Positions 15,551-21,400 of a stretch of DNA of 21,400 nucleotides are shown in pieces. The DNA lies in the NCBI GenBank assembly GCA_041941305.1, contig JBGTQJ010000098.1, forward strand, positions 1 to 21,400. Reading direction: 5' to 3'. Numbering within the stretch: position 1 is the first letter of the stretch; each line of letters starts with the position of its first letter. The stretch is from JANSWP01 sp041941305 (GTDB lineage: Bacteria > Bacteroidota > Bacteroidia > Chitinophagales > Saprospiraceae). The notes under the pieces were generated by a model. That model ran no database searches, was not told the DNA's origin, and saw only the letters and a program-made list of their open reading frames with translations. A program made the translations under genes and the position numbers.

Positions 15551-15605
15551 GGGATATAAGGGGACAAAACAGTCAGGATCTGGCTGTTTTGTCCCCTTAT
15601 ATCCC
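15551..15605. repeat. 26-bp hairpin upstream of sensor kinase
   Basis: A 22-bp perfect stem (15551-15572 with 15584-15605) is extended inward by a G-T pair and three further pairs to a 3-nt loop. GC-rich inverted bases (CGTGG/CCACG, GGCGCC) lie just left, and CATCG/CGATG flank it. It sits 35 bp before the kinase ATG with no T-run on either side, so a structured repeat or leader element is likelier than a terminator. The remainder of 15277-15640 shows no gene. Confidence 0.65.
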
Positions 15606-15640
15606 TTTCGATGCAATGTGCTACACACCCTCAGCTCAAA

Positions 15641-17566
15641 ATGAAAACCATGATTACAAAATTTGAACAAATTCAATTAGGGAAAATTATACTTATTTTT
15701 TGTTTTGCGAATTTGGGAATGGCTTTTTCTCAAAATGCCATTCCCGCATCAGAGGCACAGGAACAGATACAAAAATTGATCGATTTGGGTAGAGAATACC
15801 GCTCAAAAAACCGGGATAGTAGCATTGTATTTTATGAAGGTGCATTGAACTTGTCTCAAGAAAACCACGATACCGATAGATTGGCAAAATCTGCACTGGA
15901 ATTGAGCAATCTATATTCTAATAAAGGCAATTTAGACAAAGGCAAATACCATGTTCAGCTTGCCTTGAACACCATATTGGAACATCAACTGGAAGATTTG
16001 CTCCCGGGAGCTTATCTGGATATGGGCATTCTCTACAGGCGAGTAGGGCAATTGGATTCTGCCTTTATTTGTTTCACGCAGGCTGAACGCGCTTTTAAAG
16101 CCATAAATGAGGAATATGAAAAATGGAAAGTACATGCCAATTTTGCTTTGCTCTATGTTGACAAAAAAGAATTAGATAAAGCTGGACAACAATATGAAAA
16201 AGCCTGGTCGATAATTGAGTCAGGCGACAGTAGGATGGACAAGGGATACATGCTCTACATTTTGGGCAATCATTATTTTGAAGTTGAAAATTTTGAAAAA
16301 TTTGCCCTCTTTTCCCAAAAATGGGAGGATTTTCAAAGGGAATCCGGCAGAGGAGCAAAGATTATTTCAGATCCAGATCATGCGGGAACTTATGCTGTTT
16401 TTTCAAAAAAAGATCCCGCTACAATTACCCGGCTTCAGAAAGCCATTGAATACCAAAAAGCTGCTGGAGAGGAATTGATCGTGGGTTCCTGGCAACAAAC
16501 ACTTGGGATGTTGTTGTTGCAAAACGGGCAAAAAGAACCTGCATTAAAAGTGTTGTTAGATAGTGAAAAATCTCTTCATAAGATAAATACCCGGACTTCT
16601 CTTGCCAACACCTATTTTATGATCTATCACCTATACAAGGAAAAGCAAAACTTAAAGTCAGCCCTACAGTATCACGAAAAATACCTCGCCTTAAAGGATA
16701 GTTTGCGACAGGAGGATTTGATGAAAAACCTGGCGGAATTGGAAACCAAATATGAAACAGATAAAAAAGAAAAGGAAATAGAATTGTTGAACTCAGAAAA
16801 TCAAATCCAGGAATTAAAATTTGAAAAAGTCGCCCGCCAAAATCTTTTCATTTTCATTGGATTGTTTGTGACGCTCGTCTTTGCAGGGCTATTATTGTAT
16901 TTCTATCGGCAAAAACAAAAAGACAATGTCATTATCTCAAAAGCACTTAAAGAAAAAGAATTGTTGCTAAAGGAAATTCACCACCGGGTAAAAAACAACC
17001 TTCAGATAATCTCTAGCCTATTGAGTCTGCAATCCAGGTTTATTGAAGATGAAAATGCCTTGGAGGCAATTAAGGAAGGCCGGGATCGCGTAAAGTCAAT
17101 GGCACTCATCCACCAAAACTTGTATCAGGAAGACAATTTGATGGGTATCGAGATCCAATCCTATTTCGACAAACTGACAAAGAGTTTATTTGATTCCTAC
17201 AACATCTCTCCAGAGCGCATTCAATTGGAAACCGATATTGAAAACCTTCAGTTGGATGTGGATATCGTTATCCCTTTGGGCTTGATCGTAAATGAACTGG
17301 TGAGTAATGCCCTCAAACATGCTTTTCCCAACGAACGAAATGGAGTCATCAAAGTGAGTTTAAAAGAATTGCAAAACCGCCTGCAACTGCAAGTAGCTGA
17401 TAATGGGGTTGGTTGGAAAAAAGAGCTGGTTCCAGAATTATCTGATTCCTTTGGTTTCAAACTCATTCATGCCTTTAAAAATAAATTAGAAGCGGATTTG
17501 GAAATAGAAAGTAAAGGTGGCGCCAGTATTACAATGTGGATAGAGGAATATGATAAAGCTGCATAA
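15641..17566 (+). CDS. TPR-containing sensor histidine kinase (HisKA_2 type)
   Basis: A 641-aa membrane sensor. It has an N-terminal signal or TM segment (about residues 13-31), a periplasmic region of TPR-like helical repeats (about 40-370, with patterns such as AYLDMGILYRRVGQLDSAF), a short coiled coil, a TM near 401-423, then HisKA_2 with KEIHHRVKNNLQIISSLL (phospho-acceptor His447 or His448) and a HATPase domain with N-box NELVSNALKHAFP (about 551-563) and DNGVGW (about 587-592). It should autophosphorylate and pass phosphate to the regulator encoded 12 bp downstream. Start ATG 15641 is chosen; an upstream in-frame ATG at 15611 lies at the edge of the hairpin repeat and adds residues without homology. 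ATG 15650 is also possible. The signal sensed is unknown. It is a LytS/HWE-like architecture common in Bacteroidota. Confidence 0.9.
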   Translation: MKTMITKFEQIQLGKIILIFCFANLGMAFSQNAIPASEAQEQIQKLIDLGREYRSKNRDSSIVFYEGALNLSQENHDTDRLAKSALELSNLYSNKGNLDKGKYHVQLALNTILEHQLEDLLPGAYLDMGILYRRVGQLDSAFICFTQAERAFKAINEEYEKWKVHANFALLYVDKKELDKAGQQYEKAWSIIESGDSRMDKGYMLYILGNHYFEVENFEKFALFSQKWEDFQRESGRGAKIISDPDHAGTYAVFSKKDPATITRLQKAIEYQKAAGEELIVGSWQQTLGMLLLQNGQKEPALKVLLDSEKSLHKINTRTSLANTYFMIYHLYKEKQNLKSALQYHEKYLALKDSLRQEDLMKNLAELETKYETDKKEKEIELLNSENQIQELKFEKVARQNLFIFIGLFVTLVFAGLLLYFYRQKQKDNVIISKALKEKELLLKEIHHRVKNNLQIISSLLSLQSRFIEDENALEAIKEGRDRVKSMALIHQNLYQEDNLMGIEIQSYFDKLTKSLFDSYNISPERIQLETDIENLQLDVDIVIPLGLIVNELVSNALKHAFPNERNGVIKVSLKELQNRLQLQVADNGVGWKKELVPELSDSFGFKLIHAFKNKLEADLEIESKGGASITMWIEEYDKAA

Positions 17567-17578
17567 AAGCCATTAATT

Positions 17579-18178
17579 ATGAAAGTACTAATTGTTGAAG
17601 ATGAAACTTTAATTGCAGAAGATATTGCCGCTTATTTGCGCAACATCGACTTCGAGGTAGTTGGCATCGCCTATAATAGTGAAAAAGCACTGGACATGTT
17701 GGCAACGAGGACCCCTGATGCTGCCTTACTTGACATCAATATTGGCGGAAACCTGGATGGCATTCAATTGGCAGAAATCATCAATCAGAAATACAAAATC
17801 CCTTTTGTTTATTTGACCTCCTATTCTGACAAATCAACGATAGAGCGAGCTAAAGTTACCATGCCCTTTGGTTATATATTAAAGCCTTTTGATGAAAATG
17901 ATTTATTGACTTCACTTGAAATGGCTGTTTATCGCCATGCTCAAGCCAACTCAAAGTCTACCCCTGATTTAGAAGTCATCAATGCAAATTTATTGTCTCC
18001 CCTCACCAAAAAGGAATATGAAATCGCTTTGGGCATTTGCGAGGGCTTGAGCAATAAGGAAATGACAGAAAAACATTTTGTGTCCATCAATACCATAAAA
18101 TCTCATGTGAAAAATTTATACGCCAAATTGAACGTCCACCATCGTACTGCTTTGATTCACAAGCTGCAACAGTTTTAA
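17579..18178 (+). CDS. Response regulator, receiver plus LuxR-type HTH
   Basis: A 199-aa protein. The receiver domain (about 1-120) has the acidic pair E7/D8, phospho-acceptor D52 in LLDINIGG, T80 and K102 in LKPF. The output domain (about 137-197) is a GerE/LuxR-type HTH: LTKKEYEIALGICEGLSNKE followed by INTIKSHVKNLYAKLNV. The output is a DNA-binding transcription factor of the NarL type. It has no AAA+ domain, so it cannot be the sigma-54 activator predicted for the permease promoters. It begins 12 bp after the sensor kinase stop, an evident two-gene operon and cognate pair. Targets are unknown. Confidence 0.92.
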   Translation: MKVLIVEDETLIAEDIAAYLRNIDFEVVGIAYNSEKALDMLATRTPDAALLDINIGGNLDGIQLAEIINQKYKIPFVYLTSYSDKSTIERAKVTMPFGYILKPFDENDLLTSLEMAVYRHAQANSKSTPDLEVINANLLSPLTKKEYEIALGICEGLSNKEMTEKHFVSINTIKSHVKNLYAKLNVHHRTALIHKLQQF

Positions 18179-18194
18179 TAATTAACGCAAGTTG

Positions 18195-18453
18195 AATTAA
18201 TTATCTGAGGGGTGGACATCGCACAGCGATGGTAGAAAATTGCCGCCTGCAGGCGGCAATTTTGTTCTTCAGAGAGACGTTTTTTGATGTTTTTACGGCC
18301 GTAAATAATCAAAATACGTGACTCGTTANNNNNNNNNNTTTTTTTATTATTTCCCGCAACAAAAAAAACAAAACACGTCTCTCTTTAAGAATTTTTGGCA
18401 GCTTTCCCAAAGGCACAAGTAGCCGCCCGTGTCCACCCCTCAATTAATTATCT
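18195..18453. mobile_element. MITE-like element with 12-bp target duplication
   Basis: Terminal inverted repeats GAGGGGTGGACA (18207-18218) and TGTCCACCCCTC (18430-18441) are perfect. They are flanked directly by the same 12 bp, AATTAATTATCT, at 18195-18206 and 18442-18453. Inside are a hairpin CATCGC/GCGATG (18217-18231), a 28-bp perfect palindrome (18236-18263), inverted arms AGAGAGACGT (18271-18280) and ACGTCTCTCT (18375-18384), and a 14-bp palindrome (18292-18305). An assembly gap lies between the internal arms, so true length and content are unknown; it could be a collapsed larger transposon. No ORF is visible. Confidence 0.7.
18329..18338. other. Assembly gap (10 N)
   Basis: Ten undetermined bases inside the inverted-repeat element. 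The size is probably nominal. AT-rich homopolymers and inverted arms on both sides may explain the failed assembly. Confidence 0.98.
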
Positions 18454-18672
18454 AAAATCACCTTTTCGGGTGAGGAATTAATTTCCAAACTACTGTTTCT
18501 TTGCACTCGTAATTAATTCATAACCCAAGTAGGAAAAACAAACAATAAGAAGGTCATTTAATAAAACCAAAATATCAAAAAACTCCCTTCTTAATTCAGT
18601 TTTGTTGGCATTCAATTGCTTTCGAAACCCCATAATTTCTATAACCCTTTCCTACTTATAAACCTTTTAATC

Positions 18673-19296
18673 ATGAAATCAAATGTTAGCATCATCGCTT
18701 TAGTAACACTCAGCCTTTGCCTATCCGCTTTTGGATATTCTGTAAAACCAAACTTTGAAAATTTAGGTGTCAAGGATCAAATTGCAAATGCTTTAAACAA
18801 TCATTTCAATGGTGAAGTCACTCAAATCCAGGCTCAAAACGTACACATTTTGAATGTTCAAAAATTGAAACAATGGGCTAAAGCCAATAAGTCATTGGTT
18901 AAAGGCAATAAAACTTTGAACAGTTACCTTGAAGTAATTTTATTGGAAAAAGAAATAGATGCCATTCAGGTTACTAATGCATTAGTAACTTCTAACAACC
19001 AAAAAACAGATCTGATAATTGCCAAAGTACCTGAGCACCTTCAGCAACAATTAGATGGTACTTTTTACATTGAAGTTTTTGATTATGAATCTAATGAGGG
19101 TCCTGGTGGAAACATGATGGAGAAATGTCAATACAACAAATGCTACCGAAGTAGCTCAGATGAACCAGGCACTTGTGTATCTGCCACCAGATTTAGTGAA
19201 ACATGTCCATCAAGTGAGTGTGCAGTTGTTGGAGCCGAATGCGGAACTACTCAAGGTTTCGACTTAGGTTACATTTTTGAAGTCCTAATGCCATAA
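18673..19296 (+). CDS. Secreted protein with six-cysteine C-terminal segment
   Basis: A 207-aa protein of unknown function. The chosen ATG gives a signal peptide MKSNVSIIALVTLSLCLSAF; the longer frame from TTG 18616 adds 19 residues in front of it and is rejected. The middle (about 25-140) is helical and Lys/Asn-rich without Cys. A PGG near 147 precedes a tail with six Cys (about C152, C157, C168, C178, C183, C190), spaced to form three disulfides after export. No T9SS domain is seen. The upstream 18454-18672 is AT-rich with no clear promoter. A strong terminator follows, so it is monocistronic. It could be a small secreted effector, a protease-processed peptide or a structural protein; nothing in the sequence decides. 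Confidence 0.75.
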   Translation: MKSNVSIIALVTLSLCLSAFGYSVKPNFENLGVKDQIANALNNHFNGEVTQIQAQNVHILNVQKLKQWAKANKSLVKGNKTLNSYLEVILLEKEIDAIQVTNALVTSNNQKTDLIIAKVPEHLQQQLDGTFYIEVFDYESNEGPGGNMMEKCQYNKCYRSSSDEPGTCVSATRFSETCPSSECAVVGAECGTTQGFDLGYIFEVLMP

Positions 19297-19344
19297 GAAT
19301 AGCGAGTTATTATAAGTCCTTTAGGAACTTAATTTTATGAACTC

Positions 19345-19374
19345 TGGCGGGTAAATTACCCGCCATTTTTTTTT
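19345..19374 (+). terminator. Rho-independent terminator
   Basis: TGGCGGGTAA/TTACCCGCCA around a single central A (19345-19365) is followed by nine T (19366-19374). It is 48 bp after the stop of the six-cysteine protein gene. Confidence 0.92.
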
Positions 19375-19444
19375 GTAGCAGGTTGGTTCTTCATGTTTTG
19401 AAATTTGTATCTCAAAACTAAGAACTTATACAGAGCATTCCCAA

Positions 19445-19849
19445 TTAGGCTTTTTTTGCCAATTGCCTAAGAACTTCTATTGCTTTGGCTCCGTTAGCTA
19501 TATCAACAAAAATATGGTCGTGAAAATACCCCGCAATTACATTACAACTGAGGTCGTGATTTGCTAATTCTGTAGCAAATGCTGCTGTCAGTCCTACAGC
19601 TTCTAAAGCAGAATGAACATTCAGTGTTATCCAGGAGGCTACATAGGAATAGGGCAAATTCAATTGATCTGCCAAGGGCTTTTCCAAAACTACCGTTATG
19701 CCTTCTTGCTCCTTGAATTCGCAAATAGTCTTATCTCTAGGAATATTTTCTACAGAACTCACAGTGGTAAATACATATGCCCCCTCGTTTAAAACGGGGT
19801 TCATGCTTTGGATCAATTCTTTTAAGTTCGTTTTCCCTTTTTGTTGCAT
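19445..19849 (-). CDS. ACT domain-containing protein (ACT_3/ACT_7 type)
   Basis: A 134-aa cytoplasmic protein. The N-terminal half (YVFTTVSSVENIPRDKTICE through EGITVVLEKPLADQLNL) corresponds to the ACT_3/DUF2241 domain. The second half (WITLNVHSALEAVGLTAAF, ELANHDLSCNVIAGYFHDHI, and a final AIEVLRQLAKKA) is an ACT domain of the CASTOR/ACT_7 kind. ACT domains usually bind amino acids and regulate partners; stand-alone members of this family have no firmly known role. Length is normal for the family. The start ATG is 12 bp after the stop of the membrane-protein gene on the same strand, so the two probably form an operon. Confidence 0.88.
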   Translation of the reverse strand: MQQKGKTNLKELIQSMNPVLNEGAYVFTTVSSVENIPRDKTICEFKEQEGITVVLEKPLADQLNLPYSYVASWITLNVHSALEAVGLTAAFATELANHDLSCNVIAGYFHDHIFVDIANGAKAIEVLRQLAKKA

Positions 19850-19861
19850 AAAGTAATATTT

Positions 19862-20326
19862 CTAAGTTGCGAACAACTCTTTTTTCCATTCTTTTTGCCT
19901 TCTAAATTCTTCATCTACATTATTGGATTCAAGTGCCTCTTTCCACCCTAAATAACTATTCCGATACGCCCATATTGCCATAAAAAACGGACAAAATATC
20001 CAGCAAAAAACAAAAAGCCCTCCAGTAAATTCACTAACCAAGTGGTTATTTAAACTACCTAAAATAACGATTATGCCTGTACCTACAATATTATTCCAGA
20101 AGAAAAATTTCAAGTAACGCTTTTTTCGTTTATCGTGATAGATGGACCACCCTATCAATCCAGACAGTATTTGTGTTATAGCAAAGCTAAAGAAGCAAAT
20201 TGGAAAGGCATTATTATTTGTTTCCATATCAAAAGATAGCAGCATACAAAGGATTAGAGAAGTTTGAAGTGCAAAGTCCCCACGCAATATTTTTTCTTTT
20301 TCCATCAAGTTAATTTTTTGGTTCAA
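19862..20326 (-). CDS. Small membrane protein of unknown function
   Basis: A 154-aa protein with about four hydrophobic segments (near residues 19-32, 42-61, 74-91, 101-121), Lys/Arg-rich loops (YHDKRKKRYLK) on the predicted cytoplasmic side and a charged C-terminus (VDEEFRRQKEWKKE). I recognise no family. The first ATG is 7 bp from the arm of the 58-bp palindrome, so the alternative start at MEKEKIL (20305) is equally possible. The last five codons coincide with a 14-bp sequence found at the end of the cloverleaf repeats (see 19864-19877). It probably lies upstream of, and is co-transcribed with, the ACT-domain gene. Confidence 0.7.
   Translation of the reverse strand: MNQKINLMEKEKILRGDFALQTSLILCMLLSFDMETNNNAFPICFFSFAITQILSGLIGWSIYHDKRKKRYLKFFFWNNIVGTGIIVILGSLNNHLVSEFTGGLFVFCWIFCPFFMAIWAYRNSYLGWKEALESNNVDEEFRRQKEWKKELFAT
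19864..19877. repeat. Solo end of the cloverleaf repeat
   Basis: AAGTTGCGAACAAC is identical to the reverse complement of 7949-7962 and matches 13 of 14 bases of 5669-5682, the outer ends of the two cloverleaf repeats. Here it is alone and encodes the end of the membrane protein. Chance is possible but unlikely for 14 bases in this window. Confidence 0.4.
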
Positions 20327-20333
20327 AACAAAT

Positions 20334-20391
20334 ATACAACTTATTTATTGTATTTTCAATAATTATTGAAAATACAATAAATAAGTTGTAT
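20334..20391. repeat. Perfect 58-bp palindrome without loop
   Basis: The 29 bp at 20334-20362 are the exact reverse complement of 20363-20391, and symmetry ends abruptly at both edges. It is almost all A/T. It begins 7 bp upstream of the first ATG of the membrane-protein gene, so it would overlap that gene's promoter or leader. It could be an operator, a mobile-element relic or a fold-back artefact of assembly. Confidence 0.85.
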
Positions 20392-20394
20392 CCC

Positions 20395-20587
20395 TTCCTG
20401 ATGTAAAACTGGAGAAAATAGAACCAGCCATATTGGATATTAGCAAGAGGGATTGCCAAAATGGAAATGAGCATTTCCACAGGAGGTCAATTCTACTGAA
20501 AATAATCGCTATGTTCCTTCAATGGTTTTAGCACTAAAAGTTTATCAAACTTTTGGAATAAGGGAGAATGCTATTCTTGAACTGTAG
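20395..20587 (+). pseudogene. Decayed Cro/CI-type HTH regulator
   Basis: In the frame from 20471 to the TAG at 20585-20587 the translation includes QEVNSTENNRYVPSMVLALK followed by VYQTFGIRENAILEL. This fits the recognition helix and following helices of small HTH_3 regulators, whose usual pattern is R-Q-T-(V/I)-N-x-I-E-N-x-R-Y-x-P-S-L-x-L-A-(L/F)-K-(I/V)-x-x-x-F-G-(V/I)-x-(V/I)-x-x-I-F. Upstream residues resembling QEELAKMEMSIS appear only when frames are shifted. After the TAG, EFDWG continues the usual E-x-D-W end. No intact start was found. The rest of 20588-20753 shows nothing. Confidence 0.5.
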
Positions 20588-20753
20588 GAATTTGATTGGG
20601 GAGACCCATGTGCATTTTCAATCCCCAAGAAATGAGTTGGATGGATATGTAGAAGGAAGTTTATTGTATTTATTCTCACAAAATTGTGTTCCTTCCACAA
20701 ATCCAATATTTAAACCATTTCAATTGTACATAATCATTATTGCATCCTAAGAA

Positions 20754-21400
20754 TTAATGCTTTCCAACCATGACTTTTAGCGCTCTAAAACCAGCCGTCG
20801 TCGACAAATAAACGAAGTAAACCCCTTCTCTATCGATATAGAATGATTGTTCGAAATGTAAGGCATCCTTTTTTGATGTTTCCTGTATCAAAACTCCATC
20901 AACAGTAAATATTTCTACTTTCAAATCCCAAGGCTCTTTCAAATCTGCCTCTAATTTGAAGTTTCCATCATTCACACTAGGAAAAAGATTGACATAGGCA
21001 AAAGGTGTATTCTTATTCGGTGTACGTCTACAATTTTCCACACTTATTGTTTTCACAATCGACACATTCGGACAAGCATCTGAAAAGACCGTGACGGATA
21101 CTGTATAATCACCAGGTGCATTGTAAATATGCATTGGATCTCTTTGTGTAGAAGTCGCACCGTCTCCAAAGTTCCATTCAAATGCAGTGAAGAGACCATC
21201 TGTTTGGTTGGAATCCAGCTCCGATATCTCAATGAAATGAATCGTATCTCCCACACAAGCTAATTGATTAATCAAAAACTTCGATTCAAAGTCAGCTCCT
21301 GAAGCTATAGAGGTTTCAATGCTGGCTTCATTGGTACAGCTATTTGCATCAGTGATAGTGAGTGCATAAGTCCCCACTTCAAAATCAGCATTGTCAATAA
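20754..21400 (-). CDS. PKD/SprB-repeat surface protein with T9SS tail (5' end outside window)
   Basis: The frame is open to the window edge, so only the last 215 or so residues are seen. The first visible part, VGTYALTITDANSCTNEASI, is the end of a SprB-like repeat (G-x-Y-x-L-x-(I/V)-x-D-A-N-x-C). A PKD domain follows, with WNFGDGATSTQRDPMHIY and PGDYTVSVTVF. The last about 80 residues are a T9SS sorting domain (LFPSVNDGNFKLEADL through GVYFVYLSTTAGFRALKVMV). It is probably a large adhesin or surface protein exported by the Por system. The GTG at 21377 that opens the visible ORF is internal, not a real start. It is separated from the rest of the window by the decayed regulator. Confidence 0.85.
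   Translation of the reverse strand, partial: IDNADFEVGTYALTITDANSCTNEASIETSIASGADFESKFLINQLACVGDTIHFIEISELDSNQTDGLFTAFEWNFGDGATSTQRDPMHIYNAPGDYTVSVTVFSDACPNVSIVKTISVENCRRTPNKNTPFAYVNLFPSVNDGNFKLEADLKEPWDLKVEIFTVDGVLIQETSKKDALHFEQSFYIDREGVYFVYLSTTAGFRALKVMVGKH

Noticed and set aside
15413..15605. CRISPR-like array
   Set aside because: The repeats are inverted pairs and not regularly spaced direct repeats, and no cas gene is present.
15611..15640. Upstream ATG of the sensor kinase
   Set aside because: It lies in the flank of the hairpin repeat and adds ten residues in front of the export signal; ATG 15641 is better placed.
17579..18178. Response regulator as the activator of the permease promoters
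   Set aside because: It has a LuxR-type HTH and no AAA+ domain, so it cannot activate sigma-54 polymerase.
18606..18619. TGGCATTCAATTGC upstream of the six-cysteine protein as a sigma-54 promoter
   Set aside because: Only 9 bases separate GG and GC instead of the required 10, and no paired dyads lie upstream.
20568..20750. 60-residue plus-strand ORF
   Set aside because: It overlaps the decayed regulator in another frame, has no recognisable domain and looks like chance.

Overview
The window looks like a piece of a Bacteroidota chromosome, most like the Saprospiria (Lewinella/Haliscomenobacter-type); the phylum call is firm and the class call is inference. The reasons are AT-rich DNA, secreted proteins ending in type IX secretion (T9SS) sorting domains, PKD/SprB-type surface repeats, TPR-HisKA_2 sensor kinases and several large FtsX/MacB-type permeases. 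No tRNA, rRNA, CRISPR array, integrase or intact transposase was seen. A run of 10 Ns at 18329-18338 marks an assembly gap.

Layout. Positions 216-2954: three same-strand genes (secreted DUF3108/TapB-like protein, SDR oxidoreductase, secreted coiled-coil protein). 2955-5661: promoter region and permease A. 5671-5810: a palindromic cloverleaf-like repeat. 5856-6155: small unknown protein. 6323-7480 (minus): secreted beta-propeller with a T9SS tail. 7481-10400: promoter region, second cloverleaf repeat, permease B. 10401-11698: short tandem repeats, a frameshifted LVIVD-repeat T9SS pseudogene and a terminator. 11699-14062 (minus): permease C. 14416-15276: cytoplasmic Ca3427-like periplasmic-binding-fold protein, divergent from permease C. 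15641-18178: TPR sensor kinase plus LuxR-type response regulator. 18195-18453: MITE-like element with a 12-bp target duplication, interrupted by the gap. 18673-19296: secreted protein with a six-cysteine tail. 19445-20326 (minus): ACT-domain protein and small membrane protein. 20334-20391: a perfect 58-bp palindrome. About 20395-20587: decayed Cro/CI-type regulator. 20754 to the window edge (minus): 3' part of a PKD/T9SS surface protein.

Main result. The three permease paralogs share one promoter architecture. Each has two 14-bp dyads of form GTYC-N6-GRAC separated by exactly 7 bp. These are followed about 40-45 bp later by a conserved TRTCAR block and then a sigma-54-like -24/-12 element. 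The interval from dyad to -24 element is 66 bp in A and B and 64 bp in C. A leader of about 200 nt then precedes the start codon. This predicts one sigma-54 activator controlling a dispersed set of FtsX-type permeases. Neither the activator nor an ABC ATPase is in the window. In the divergent region the dyads also lie just upstream of the Ca3427-like gene, so the same activator could affect it.

A second theme is the density of palindromic DNA: two diverged copies of a 140-bp three-hairpin repeat whose central arms covary, a MITE with target duplication, a 26-bp hairpin before the kinase, the 58-bp perfect palindrome, and short tandem repeats that begin just after stop codons.
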